Shown: in pieces, positions 1 to 7,384 of the stretch
How positions within the stretch are numbered: the stretch's first letter is position 1
How the letters are laid out: each line of letters opens with the position of its first letter
Origin: CAITUY01 sp964611575
GTDB lineage: Bacteria > Verrucomicrobiota > Kiritimatiellia > CAIKKV01 > CAITUY01
Reading direction: 5' to 3'
Length of the DNA: 27,080 bases
Assembly: GCA_964611575.1 (NCBI GenBank)
Contig: CAZTAJ010000053.1
Span: 1-27,080, forward strand
Made by a program: the position numbers and the translations under genes
The notes under the pieces: generated by a model
Told to the model about the DNA's origin: nothing
Seen by the model: only the letters and a program-made list of their open reading frames with translations
The model's database searches: none

Positions 1-457
1 GGTCATCGTTGCGTTTCAGGGTCACCAGGAACGGCTTGGCCGCCGCCCACACGTGCTCCAGGGTGATCGCATCCAGGTAACGCAAGGGTTTCTTCTCGAT
101 CTTCTCCACCAGTTCACGGAGTTGTTTCTCCGGGATTCCCAGTAGGGATTCGGCCTCTTCGTAGGTATAGACTCCCAGACGGCGCACGGGTACGGTTGTA
201 TTCTTCTGCTCTGACATGACTCTCTCCTCGTTTCCGAGCAAGGAGGTCTTGAGATGTGCCCAACTCCGGTATCCGCGTTCACGCGCGATGACGAGTTGCG
301 CCCGGGCAAGATTCCGGACCTCGCCTGACGGCCCTGTGGCAGGCCAGTATTGCGTTAATCGCCGAGTTGCCGCCTCGTCGCCGCGCCGCACATCCTTCAG
401 AAGGCACTTGGCCTCCAGGCGCAGACGGTCAAAAGCGGTACCAGTGGATGGACCCAT
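1..457 (-). CDS. Partial protein: N-terminal helical 'LARAQLVIARE' motif plus HTH-like segment (3' end off left edge)
   Basis: The minus-strand frame is open from ATG 457 to the left edge, about 152 codons, and an in-frame TAG lies just upstream of the ATG. Residues about 10-75 carry the pattern LARAQLVIARERGYRSW followed by HLK. From memory, this resembles a helical segment found at the N-terminus of many PVC, acidobacterial and actinobacterial proteins (typically L-A-D-A-Q-x-V-I-A-R-E-x-G-F-x-S-W). Residues about 97-130 (VYTYEEAESLLGIPEKQLRELV) look like an excisionase or MerR-type helix-turn-helix, so DNA binding is plausible but unproven. The first ATG has no clear Shine-Dalgarno. A second in-frame ATG at 217 has a perfect one (AGGAG, 6-nt spacing), so the shorter product may be the main or an additional one. 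The gene is the last visible one in the direction of the protease operon. Function is not assigned. Confidence 0.7.
   Translation of the reverse strand, partial: MGPSTGTAFDRLRLEAKCLLKDVRRGDEAATRRLTQYWPATGPSGEVRNLARAQLVIARERGYRSWAHLKTSLLGNEERVMSEQKNTTVPVRRLGVYTYEEAESLLGIPEKQLRELVEKIEKKPLRYLDAITLEHVWAAAKPFLVTLKRNDD
224..228 (-). promoter_or_regulatory. Strong internal Shine-Dalgarno for ATG 217
   Basis: On the minus strand AGGAG is followed by six bases (AGAGTC) and then ATG at 217. This is the best ribosome site near the left edge and is in frame with the upstream ATG at 457. It suggests either a true start at 217 or two nested products. Confidence 0.5.
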
Positions 458-789
458 GATCGAAACCCAGTTGCTCTAGTTCCGCCTGCGGTTCGCATGA
501 TCAGGCAGCAACTTGGTTTCATGAACCAAATGCGGGTGAATACTCTTTCCGCGAACCCGGAGGCGTCCCGAACGCACGGAAAACACTGTCGCAGGGGGGT
601 GATTGCTTTGTCAACACCGGGGATCGCCTTTGCTTGTTTCTCTGAGGCACCAGGCACGGAGCAGGGGCGCTGGAAAGCGTCGCCTGCCTCCGTGCCTGGT
701 GCAACGGTTGTCTCAGTCCGATATCCGGCTTGTGCCGCCATGCAGGCGCCAAGAACCAACCCCGCCACCGCCATCATTCCCGTCTTCAT
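397..789 (-). CDS. Short ORF with signal peptide, probably truncated or decayed
   Basis: The ORF begins 25 nt after the stop of protease A and is preceded by AGGGAG about 8 nt before the ATG. The first 21 residues (MKTGMMAVAGLVLGACMAAQA) form a convincing export signal: a short basic start, a hydrophobic core, and an AQA cleavage site. A lipobox-like reading (LGAC) is also possible. From residue about 25 the frame runs through a long palindrome (642-716). The remaining residues look like translated non-coding DNA, and the last about 60 nt overlap the next gene in another frame. The likeliest reading is the 5' remnant of a secreted protein gene disrupted by a palindromic element. A genuine 130-aa product is less likely. 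This ORF and the palindromes are all I see between 458 and 789. Confidence 0.4.
   Translation of the reverse strand: MKTGMMAVAGLVLGACMAAQAGYRTETTVAPGTEAGDAFQRPCSVPGASEKQAKAIPGVDKAITPLRQCFPCVRDASGFAERVFTRIWFMKPSCCLIMRTAGGTRATGFRSWVHPLVPLLTVCAWRPSAF
513..529. repeat. Short palindrome (6-bp arms)
   Basis: TTGGTT (513-518) and AACCAA (524-529) flank a 5-nt centre. It lies upstream of the partial gene at the left edge, so it could be an operator or a small RNA hairpin. No T-run follows on the minus strand, so a terminator is unlikely. Confidence 0.35.
642..716. repeat. Long compound palindrome (REP- or MITE-like hairpin)
   Basis: A perfect 14-bp inverted pair, GCACCAGGCACGGA (647-660) and TCCGTGCCTGGTGC (689-702), is extended inward by further pairing (GCAGG with CCTGC around one bulged base). 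It is enclosed by an outer pair, CTGAG (642-646) and CTCAG (712-716). The right shoulder holds a small palindrome, CAACGGTTG (702-710). The folded element would be a long stem with a side hairpin. On the minus strand the sequence after the hairpin is A-rich rather than T-rich, so a standard intrinsic terminator is not supported. A dispersed repetitive extragenic palindrome or small mobile element is the best reading. The transcript may also use it as a 3' end stabiliser. Confidence 0.65.
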
Positions 790-814
790 CTCTCCGATCT
801 CCCTTCTCGTTGTC

Positions 815-3800
815 CTATTCGATCCGGCCTTGGTAGAACCGGTTGGTCGCCTGGCCCAGGGAGAACGTGAAAGTCACTTTGCCATCGGCGTCGAAGACCG
901 CGCCAGGCGGCGGGACGTTCGTCGAGGCGATCAAGGCCGCCGCCGCCCAGCAGTCGTTCGAGAGGACGTCGCAGCCGTAGAGGCGGACGGTCCCGTAGAG
1001 GGTCCGGTGCACGGCCTCGTTGACCAGCAACTTCGCGACCACCGCCACCTCAGCGCCGGAGACGGCGAGCGCATCCATGCGGAAAGCCACCGTTTCGTTG
1101 GTCGTCGGATCGACGTTGAGCAGGTACTTCGTACCCACATTGTAGTCGTTGGTGTGGAGGTTGTCCCGGACGTAAGCCTCCGTGCCCCACTGCGACAGCC
1201 ATGCCGTCGGTACCGTCCCAAATGGGCCGCCGAGCGTGGCCGGCTGGGTGAAGGTCACCGCCACCGTGTTGGTCACATTGGCGGTCAACGAGGTGACGGT
1301 CTGGGTGTAGCCTTTCACACCGTCCGCCGCGGCAATCGCCGCCCCATTGGTGGTGAGCGACTGGACGCGGTGCCACTCTCCGGCCACGGCCACCACATTG
1401 GTGCCGTTGCCGGCCGGGACATAGTACGCACCGACCCCGGGGACCACCGTGCCGTTGCCGGCGGACGCCACGATCAGACGCCAGAATTCCCCCACCGTCA
1501 TCGTCACCGGCACATGGGCGGTCAGCGAATTGTCGTCGTTGGCCAGCAACAGCAGGTCGGCGGCATAGACGCCGTTCGACAGGCCCGTGCTGTTAAACGC
1601 CGCCTGGCAGGCTTGCGCGGTCTGGCCGGTGACGGAGCCCGTGGCTGGATTCGGCTTCAGCCAAGGCGCGACGCCCAGCGAGGTCAGTTCGTAAAAGTAG
1701 TTTGTCACGCGCTGCCGTCGCCACACCATGCCGTTGGGTCCGCGCGTGATGCCGGTGTAGCCCGGGCCAGTCAAGGCCACCCGCCACAGCACCGACCCGT
1801 CCCGCGCGTCCACCATGTAGAACGCATCCGACTGGCCGTTCACGCCGTTGTGTCCCCAGAGCCAGATGAAGCCGTCCACATACTCGAAATCCATGACCAT
1901 CTCCTCGATAAGCACGACGATTTCGCGCAGAACGGCCCCGTTGCTCGGGTTGAGTTTGCAGATTCGCGTCTGCCGGAAGGACGTGTCCGCGACCCACAGG
2001 GCGTTTTCGCCATACGTCGTCAGCACCGGCCGATGGTGGTCGGTCTGGAAATGCCAGGGTCCGGGCAGCGTCTTCAGACTGCTCATGTTCGCGGGATTGA
2101 CGCCATGGAGGTGCATGTCCAGTTCTGTCTTGTAGGTCGCAAACCAGAGGTTGGTCCCGTCCCAACCGGCTTTCAACGCATGCTCCGTGATGCCGGCGAC
2201 ACTGCACGTCGTCGACAGGGTGCCAGTCATCGGATCGAACAGCTTATACGTCGTTTTGTAGAGTCCCGAACAGAGCCAGAACTTCCCATTGTCCGCCGGA
2301 GTCAGCCACGAGGCGGCGAGGTCGCTGCCCGACCGCGTGGTGAAGGCGACCTGACCGGCATTCGTCGTCACCGCGATGACGTTCAGGTCCAGATTCTGGC
2401 AACCCGGATCGCCGGTGTTCGCCAGCGCGACGGCCTGGGTGACCGCGCTGCCCGGCGCGCAGACGACGTCCAGGCGGGTCGGCGTGGCTTGGCCCGAAGG
2501 CCCGTTCCCCGTCACGTGAACGGGTATCCGCGCGTGATTCAGAAGTCCGCGGTTGTCCTGGATCGTCAAGGTGGCGACGAAGTCACCCGGCCGGCCGTAG
2601 GCGCGCTGCACCCGCCCGGTCGTTGCCGACGCCTCCACCGTCGGGGTTCCGTCGCCGAAGTTCCAGAACCGTTTGGCGATCCAGCCATCGCTGTCGGAAG
2701 AACCGGCGCCCGAGAAGGTCACCGTCTGCCCGACGGCATTGGTGGGGGCGCTGACCGTGCCGAGGGCGACGGGCGGGGTATTGGTCGGCGGAGTGGTTTC
2801 GCCGGCGATCCTCCGGTAGACCACGGCACCGCTCCACAGAACGGACATCGCCTGATAGATCGCGCCGTCCGCCCCCTGGGAGATCCCCGAGCTGGTCGGC
2901 ACGCTGTCGCTGATCCATAGCAGCGCCCCGTCGCGCCCGTCGTACCCGCGGACCGTGCCGCCCGTAACAGACATGATTCCGTCTTCCACGACATAGCAGA
3001 ACACGTTGCCGTTGCGATCGACAATCAGTTGTTCGAGACGATTGTCCACCCCGGAATTGTTCCGGTTGACCGTCACGTTCCAGAGGGTATCGCCCGTGGT
3101 GGCGTTCAACTTCACCAGGGGTGGCGGTTTGCCGCCCGCAGCTCCTTCGCCCAGTCGGAATCCGAGAAACAGGCTTTCGCCGTACGGCCCCAGCGCCATG
3201 GTAACCAACTCATTATTGGGGCCAGAGACGTCGGTGAAGATCCGGCGCCACTTCTCCACCAGGGTGTTCTTGTCCAAGGCGATGATCCAGCCTTCGAACA
3301 TATACGGATCGGAGACCGGCATCAGGCAGACGAAGACCGTATCGTCGTTCACCACGGGATTACACGCGCCGCCGATATTGTTGACCATCCAATCGCCGCG
3401 CACGAGATTCTTGTACTGCGCCTTCGCCACTTCCTGGCCGTTCGCATCCAGTTTGTACACGGTGTCGCCAACGGTTGCGTATACCGTGTTGTCCTGACCT
3501 ACGGCGAAGCCCAAGCCCAAGCCCGAGAATTCAGATGAGAAGGATTCCGTAAAGTCCTTACGCCAGACGAGTTGGAGATCGGGCGCATAGCACTCCAGGG
3601 TCCGCTTGGCGGGAAGGACGTAATGCGAGTCGCTGTAGTTCTTGTATATCAGCAGGTTGCCGTTGGGCATCAACACCGGATTTCTCTGTTTCGTCCAGCC
3701 ATTATTGATGTATTCGTCCGCGTTGGCGGAGATCTTGCTCGCAACGATCCGACCGTCTTTCGAAACCGCAAAAACCCCCAGATAGTTCGTTGGGCCGGAA

Positions 3801-6800
3801 TAGCCGCTGGCCGCCATGAACAGGGCTCCGTCGAGTCCGATCACGGGCGCGGCGTCCAACCCGCCGAATCCCTTGGGGCCGGTCAGTTTCCATCGCTCAT
3901 TCCCGTCCGGGTCATGGGCCATGAGCCAGATGCCGTACTTGGTGTAGATCGTGCCGTCGGAATCGATGATCGCCTGGGCGGCGGAGCATACCGTGCCGGT
4001 GTAAGACGTGACATTCTTGAACTCGACCGGGCCAACGCCGACACCCCGGCAACCGCGGTCCGCCTGTCCGCCCGGCATGCCCCAGGGCGGGAACGAAGCC
4101 GGACCGGCAAAATCGATCGCGAGTTCCAGTCCGGTGACTAACGGCGGCACGGTGATGGCCGCGGTTGAACTGCGGCGTCCGCCAAGAACCGCAAAGACGC
4201 TGTGCGACCCGTCGGCCAGGCCATAAAGATTGAAGACGCCATTCGACCCGGATTGCGCCGAGGTCGTCTCGCCCACACAATAGATCCAGGCATTGGTCAG
4301 AGGCATCCCCGAGCCCAGTTGCTTCACCTGACCGGTCACCGAATAGCGCGCCATAACCGGCACGCGCGCCGCATGCGTCCACCGGCGACCGGCGGAATCC
4401 ACGGAATAGCCCGGCAGCACCGCCGTATACCCTGCCGGCGTGGCCGCGCTGGCCGTGACCCGATAGACGATCCCGGTGCTTCCCGAAACGGCCGACAAAG
4501 TGCCCACCACCACGGTCGGCGCACTGGTGATCGTCAGATACGGGTCGTTCGTGAACGTAACCGAGAGGCCGGACGCCGCCAGTTTTCCATTGTTCTCCAT
4601 GGTCATCATCAGGGAGGCGGATTCGCCGGGTTCCAGGTAGCCGTCGCCATCGCCGCCGACCGTGTCGTCCGTGGCGACTCTGCCCAGGGAGATGATCGGC
4701 GCCGATGCGATCGTCAAGCTGATGGGCAGTGAAACGACAGGCAACTGTGGGTCATTCGAATAGAGCTTCAGGGTATCGGTCAAGGTGGTGGGATCTGCAT
4801 TTCCCGGCGAGAACGACAATGTCAACGACCGCGATTCGCCCGCCGGAATGGTGAAGCCGGTGTCGGAACAGGAGTACCACGACACCCACAGCCCCGGCTC
4901 GATCCCGTCGCAGATCAGGGCGCCCGTCCCGTTGTTCGAGACGACCACCACCACGCTGGTGCTCATGCCCTGGTTGACCGTCACGGCCACGTTGGTGGGT
5001 TGCACCACCAGATCCGGATCGGTGAGGAGAAAGTCCACCCCCGTTTGCGCCGGCGGAATGGACACGGTGTTGGTTTCCGGAACCCGGCCCGGATAGGTGA
5101 CGGTCAACGCGTAGGCGCCGTCGATCAACGGAGCGATGGCGTAGGCGCCGTCGATGGTGGAGGTCACGCTGCCCGACACGGGACCGCGGTACCGGATCGA
5201 GGCCCCGCCCCGCCCCGCCCCGCCCGCCTCGGCATCGTACACATGCCCCTGGATACTGGAGCTCGTCCAAACTGACAGGACCAGCGGGTACTGCCAATGC
5301 CCGCCTCCGGCGATCGCGATCGAGACCTTGCCCGTGACCGTGTGCCCGGATGGAGTCAGCGCCGCCACCTCAAGGCCAAACCCGGCCGGCGGCTCCATCT
5401 TCTGGTTCGGCGCCAGATCCCCGAAGGTCGCGTTCGTCTGCGTGAGTGTCAGGTAGGCATCATCCCCGAGCGACAGGGAGGCGACCACCTGAGTCGCCGT
5501 CTGCGCCCCGAAGTTCCAGACCGTCGGGAAGATGGCGACGGTCTCCCCGGCGTTGAGAATACCGTCGGCGTTACCGCCGGAACTGTCGTCGACGCGCCAG
5601 GCAGGCATGAGAAGGTATGCGGTCACGGGAGGGGAGGCCGCGAACAGGTCCAACCGGCCGCCGGTGCTGGTCTTGCCCTGCAGGGCCGGAAGCGGTTTCA
5701 CCGATGAGAGGATCTGACTGCGCACCTGCGCATAGGTGAGTTCCGGTCGGACGGCCCACACCCAGGCGCAGGCGCCCGCCACGTGCGGGGTGGCCATGGA
5801 GGTGCCGGAGATCTTGCCGTAGGAGGGCAACAGATCGGGGTAACTGCCGCGGGCCGTTAGCATCGCCGGCGTGTCGTTGGTCGGGGTGGTGCTCCAGATC
5901 GCCACGCCCGGCGCCGCCAAATGCACATGGTTGCTGCCATAAGAGGAAAACGCGGCGAGGGCGTCGTTGTGGTCGGTCGCGGCGACACAGATGATGTTGT
6001 CCAGCTCGTAGTCCGCCGGATAGTAGGGGGTCGTCTCGTGGTTAACGCCGTCGTTGCCCGCCGCGATGACGAAGAGAATGCCCGCGTCGCGCGCTTCCAC
6101 AATGGCATTGTACATGTCGGAGCCTGGCTCCGGACCGCCGCCGCCCCCGGTGCCCCAACTGTTGCTCAACGCGCGGATGTTGATCCCGCGTAACTTCAGT
6201 TGCGTGGCATAGCGCACGCATTCGGCGGCGTCGGAAATCGCGCCGGAACCGCTGTTACTCAGGAACTTCAAGGCGAGGAGTTTGACACGCCAGTTCACCC
6301 CCACAACGCCGAGGCTATTGTTGCCCACGGCGCCGATGGTGCCGGCGCAGTGCGTCCCGTGGAAAAAGTCGTCCAGCGGGTCGCCGTCGGTATTGCAGAA
6401 GTCGTAGCCATATACATCGTCAATGAGGCCGTTGCCGTCGTCGTCAACGCCGTTGCCTGCGATCTCGCCCGGATTCCGCCACATGTTGGTACTCAGGTCC
6501 GGGTGGCGGTAGTCCACCCCCGTGTCGATCACCGCCACCACGACCGTATCGGTTCCCACCCCCACGTCCCAGGCATACGTCGCGTTGATGTCGGCGCCCG
6601 GCGCGCCGCCCGTCTGGCCAGTGTTCTTCAGATTCCACATGTCAGGGAACCTGGTGTCGTCGGGCACCCGTTCGCTCGTCCGCACAATATAGTCCGGTTC
6701 GCTCAAGGCCACGCCCCGATCTCGCGCCAGCAGACCCTTCACGGCCGCCATGTTCTTCGGGTTCATTCCGTCAAACGCGATCAGGACCACATTCTTCCCG

Positions 6801-7384
6801 AAGATCATCTTCTTCCGGAGACTGCACTGGAAACTCGGGTTGGCCGAGTTGATCCGGGAGAGAACCTGTTCCGCGTCGGTTTCGGGTTTCAGGGTCACCA
6901 CCAGATGATCGGCGACCATCTCCTGCCGGGTCACGGGGCCGGGGCCCCGGACGTTCGGATCCTGCGCGTACGATTCCTCGATCCGCACCAACGGGTACTT
7001 GAACGTGGGCCGGCGCACCACCTGGACGAGGATCTGCCGGGTTCCGTCCGCCGACGGACCTTGTTCCCGCCGGACGACCTGCTCTTCCTCGGCCGCGAAC
7101 TTCGGCAGGGCGCCCGCGCCCGGCGCCGACGTTCCGGCACCGGCGCCGGGCCCGTTCGTCCCCGTTGGTGCCGCCATGCCAGCGTGAACGCCCGCCGCAA
7201 GCGCCGTGCGCGGATGGGTGAGCGCGCCCTGCGTCTCATGCCCCCCTCGTTCCGCCCGACCGCCGCCGGGCCATGCCAGCCACGCCAAGGTCAGGACGAC
7301 CAGGAAGCTCCCCAGAAGGCCAAGGTTGCGAAGCCAATCCATTCGTTTTTCATTCTTGATTATCACAATCTTCTCCTGACTCAT
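815..7384 (-). CDS. Giant exported subtilisin-like serine protease A (S8), multi-domain, 2189 aa
   Basis: The product is an exported endopeptidase of the S8 (subtilase) family. An N-terminal hydrophobic segment (residues about 20-38) is followed by a Pro/Gly/Ala-rich linker and a prodomain (about 130-235). The catalytic domain (about 245-580) has Asp287 (VIDTGVDYRHPDL), His342 (HGTHCAGT), oxyanion Asn444 (AAGND) and Ser529 (GTSMATPHVAG). Between Asp and His lies DDDGNGLIDD, a likely calcium-binding loop. Downstream come CARDB-like and two carboxypeptidase-regulatory-like folds (about 710-765 and 1015-1080), a PQQ-type beta-propeller (about 1110-1525), a PKD domain (about 1535-1625), a second propeller-like stretch and an InlB-like repeat. 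The C-terminal module ends FYQGRIE. ATG 7384 overlaps the previous stop as ATGA. GTG at 7366 has a better Shine-Dalgarno (AGGAG, 6-nt spacing) and may be the true start. The substrate is unknown. Confidence 0.95.
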   Translation of the reverse strand: MSQEKIVIIKNEKRMDWLRNLGLLGSFLVVLTLAWLAWPGGGRAERGGHETQGALTHPRTALAAGVHAGMAAPTGTNGPGAGAGTSAPGAGALPKFAAEEEQVVRREQGPSADGTRQILVQVVRRPTFKYPLVRIEESYAQDPNVRGPGPVTRQEMVADHLVVTLKPETDAEQVLSRINSANPSFQCSLRKKMIFGKNVVLIAFDGMNPKNMAAVKGLLARDRGVALSEPDYIVRTSERVPDDTRFPDMWNLKNTGQTGGAPGADINATYAWDVGVGTDTVVVAVIDTGVDYRHPDLSTNMWRNPGEIAGNGVDDDGNGLIDDVYGYDFCNTDGDPLDDFFHGTHCAGTIGAVGNNSLGVVGVNWRVKLLALKFLSNSGSGAISDAAECVRYATQLKLRGINIRALSNSWGTGGGGGPEPGSDMYNAIVEARDAGILFVIAAGNDGVNHETTPYYPADYELDNIICVAATDHNDALAAFSSYGSNHVHLAAPGVAIWSTTPTNDTPAMLTARGSYPDLLPSYGKISGTSMATPHVAGACAWVWAVRPELTYAQVRSQILSSVKPLPALQGKTSTGGRLDLFAASPPVTAYLLMPAWRVDDSSGGNADGILNAGETVAIFPTVWNFGAQTATQVVASLSLGDDAYLTLTQTNATFGDLAPNQKMEPPAGFGLEVAALTPSGHTVTGKVSIAIAGGGHWQYPLVLSVWTSSSIQGHVYDAEAGGAGRGGASIRYRGPVSGSVTSTIDGAYAIAPLIDGAYALTVTYPGRVPETNTVSIPPAQTGVDFLLTDPDLVVQPTNVAVTVNQGMSTSVVVVVSNNGTGALICDGIEPGLWVSWYSCSDTGFTIPAGESRSLTLSFSPGNADPTTLTDTLKLYSNDPQLPVVSLPISLTIASAPIISLGRVATDDTVGGDGDGYLEPGESASLMMTMENNGKLAASGLSVTFTNDPYLTITSAPTVVVGTLSAVSGSTGIVYRVTASAATPAGYTAVLPGYSVDSAGRRWTHAARVPVMARYSVTGQVKQLGSGMPLTNAWIYCVGETTSAQSGSNGVFNLYGLADGSHSVFAVLGGRRSSTAAITVPPLVTGLELAIDFAGPASFPPWGMPGGQADRGCRGVGVGPVEFKNVTSYTGTVCSAAQAIIDSDGTIYTKYGIWLMAHDPDGNERWKLTGPKGFGGLDAAPVIGLDGALFMAASGYSGPTNYLGVFAVSKDGRIVASKISANADEYINNGWTKQRNPVLMPNGNLLIYKNYSDSHYVLPAKRTLECYAPDLQLVWRKDFTESFSSEFSGLGLGFAVGQDNTVYATVGDTVYKLDANGQEVAKAQYKNLVRGDWMVNNIGGACNPVVNDDTVFVCLMPVSDPYMFEGWIIALDKNTLVEKWRRIFTDVSGPNNELVTMALGPYGESLFLGFRLGEGAAGGKPPPLVKLNATTGDTLWNVTVNRNNSGVDNRLEQLIVDRNGNVFCYVVEDGIMSVTGGTVRGYDGRDGALLWISDSVPTSSGISQGADGAIYQAMSVLWSGAVVYRRIAGETTPPTNTPPVALGTVSAPTNAVGQTVTFSGAGSSDSDGWIAKRFWNFGDGTPTVEASATTGRVQRAYGRPGDFVATLTIQDNRGLLNHARIPVHVTGNGPSGQATPTRLDVVCAPGSAVTQAVALANTGDPGCQNLDLNVIAVTTNAGQVAFTTRSGSDLAASWLTPADNGKFWLCSGLYKTTYKLFDPMTGTLSTTCSVAGITEHALKAGWDGTNLWFATYKTELDMHLHGVNPANMSSLKTLPGPWHFQTDHHRPVLTTYGENALWVADTSFRQTRICKLNPSNGAVLREIVVLIEEMVMDFEYVDGFIWLWGHNGVNGQSDAFYMVDARDGSVLWRVALTGPGYTGITRGPNGMVWRRQRVTNYFYELTSLGVAPWLKPNPATGSVTGQTAQACQAAFNSTGLSNGVYAADLLLLANDDNSLTAHVPVTMTVGEFWRLIVASAGNGTVVPGVGAYYVPAGNGTNVVAVAGEWHRVQSLTTNGAAIAAADGVKGYTQTVTSLTANVTNTVAVTFTQPATLGGPFGTVPTAWLSQWGTEAYVRDNLHTNDYNVGTKYLLNVDPTTNETVAFRMDALAVSGAEVAVVAKLLVNEAVHRTLYGTVRLYGCDVLSNDCWAAAALIASTNVPPPGAVFDADGKVTFTFSLGQATNRFYQGRIE
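939..1231. repeat. 293-bp direct repeat, copy 1 (C-terminal cassette of protease A)
   Basis: By direct reading this stretch matches 12113-12405 without a difference. The flanking parts of the same C-terminal module (818-938 and 1232 to about 1400) are similar but carry scattered changes. The repeat encodes the segment containing TAWLSQWGTEAYVRD and KYLLNVDPTTNE. Identity extends to synonymous positions. Confidence 0.9.
5203..5222. repeat. Pentanucleotide tandem repeat (CCCCG)x4 inside protease A
   Basis: Four exact CCCCG units lie within the first carboxypeptidase-regulatory-like domain and encode a Gly/Ala/Arg-rich loop (AGGAGRGGAS). A change of one unit would shift the reading frame, so this is a possible slippage site. 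Confidence 0.75.

Noticed and set aside
642..716. Palindrome as the intrinsic terminator of the protease operon
   Set aside because: There is no T-run after the hairpin on the minus strand, where AGAAACAAGC follows. Hairpin strength alone is not sufficient.
497..2920. 807-codon plus-strand open frame opposite protease A
   Set aside because: It is the reverse complement of a convincing S8 protease and its domains. The translation is rich in Arg, His and Gly with no domain pattern, as expected opposite a GC-rich gene.
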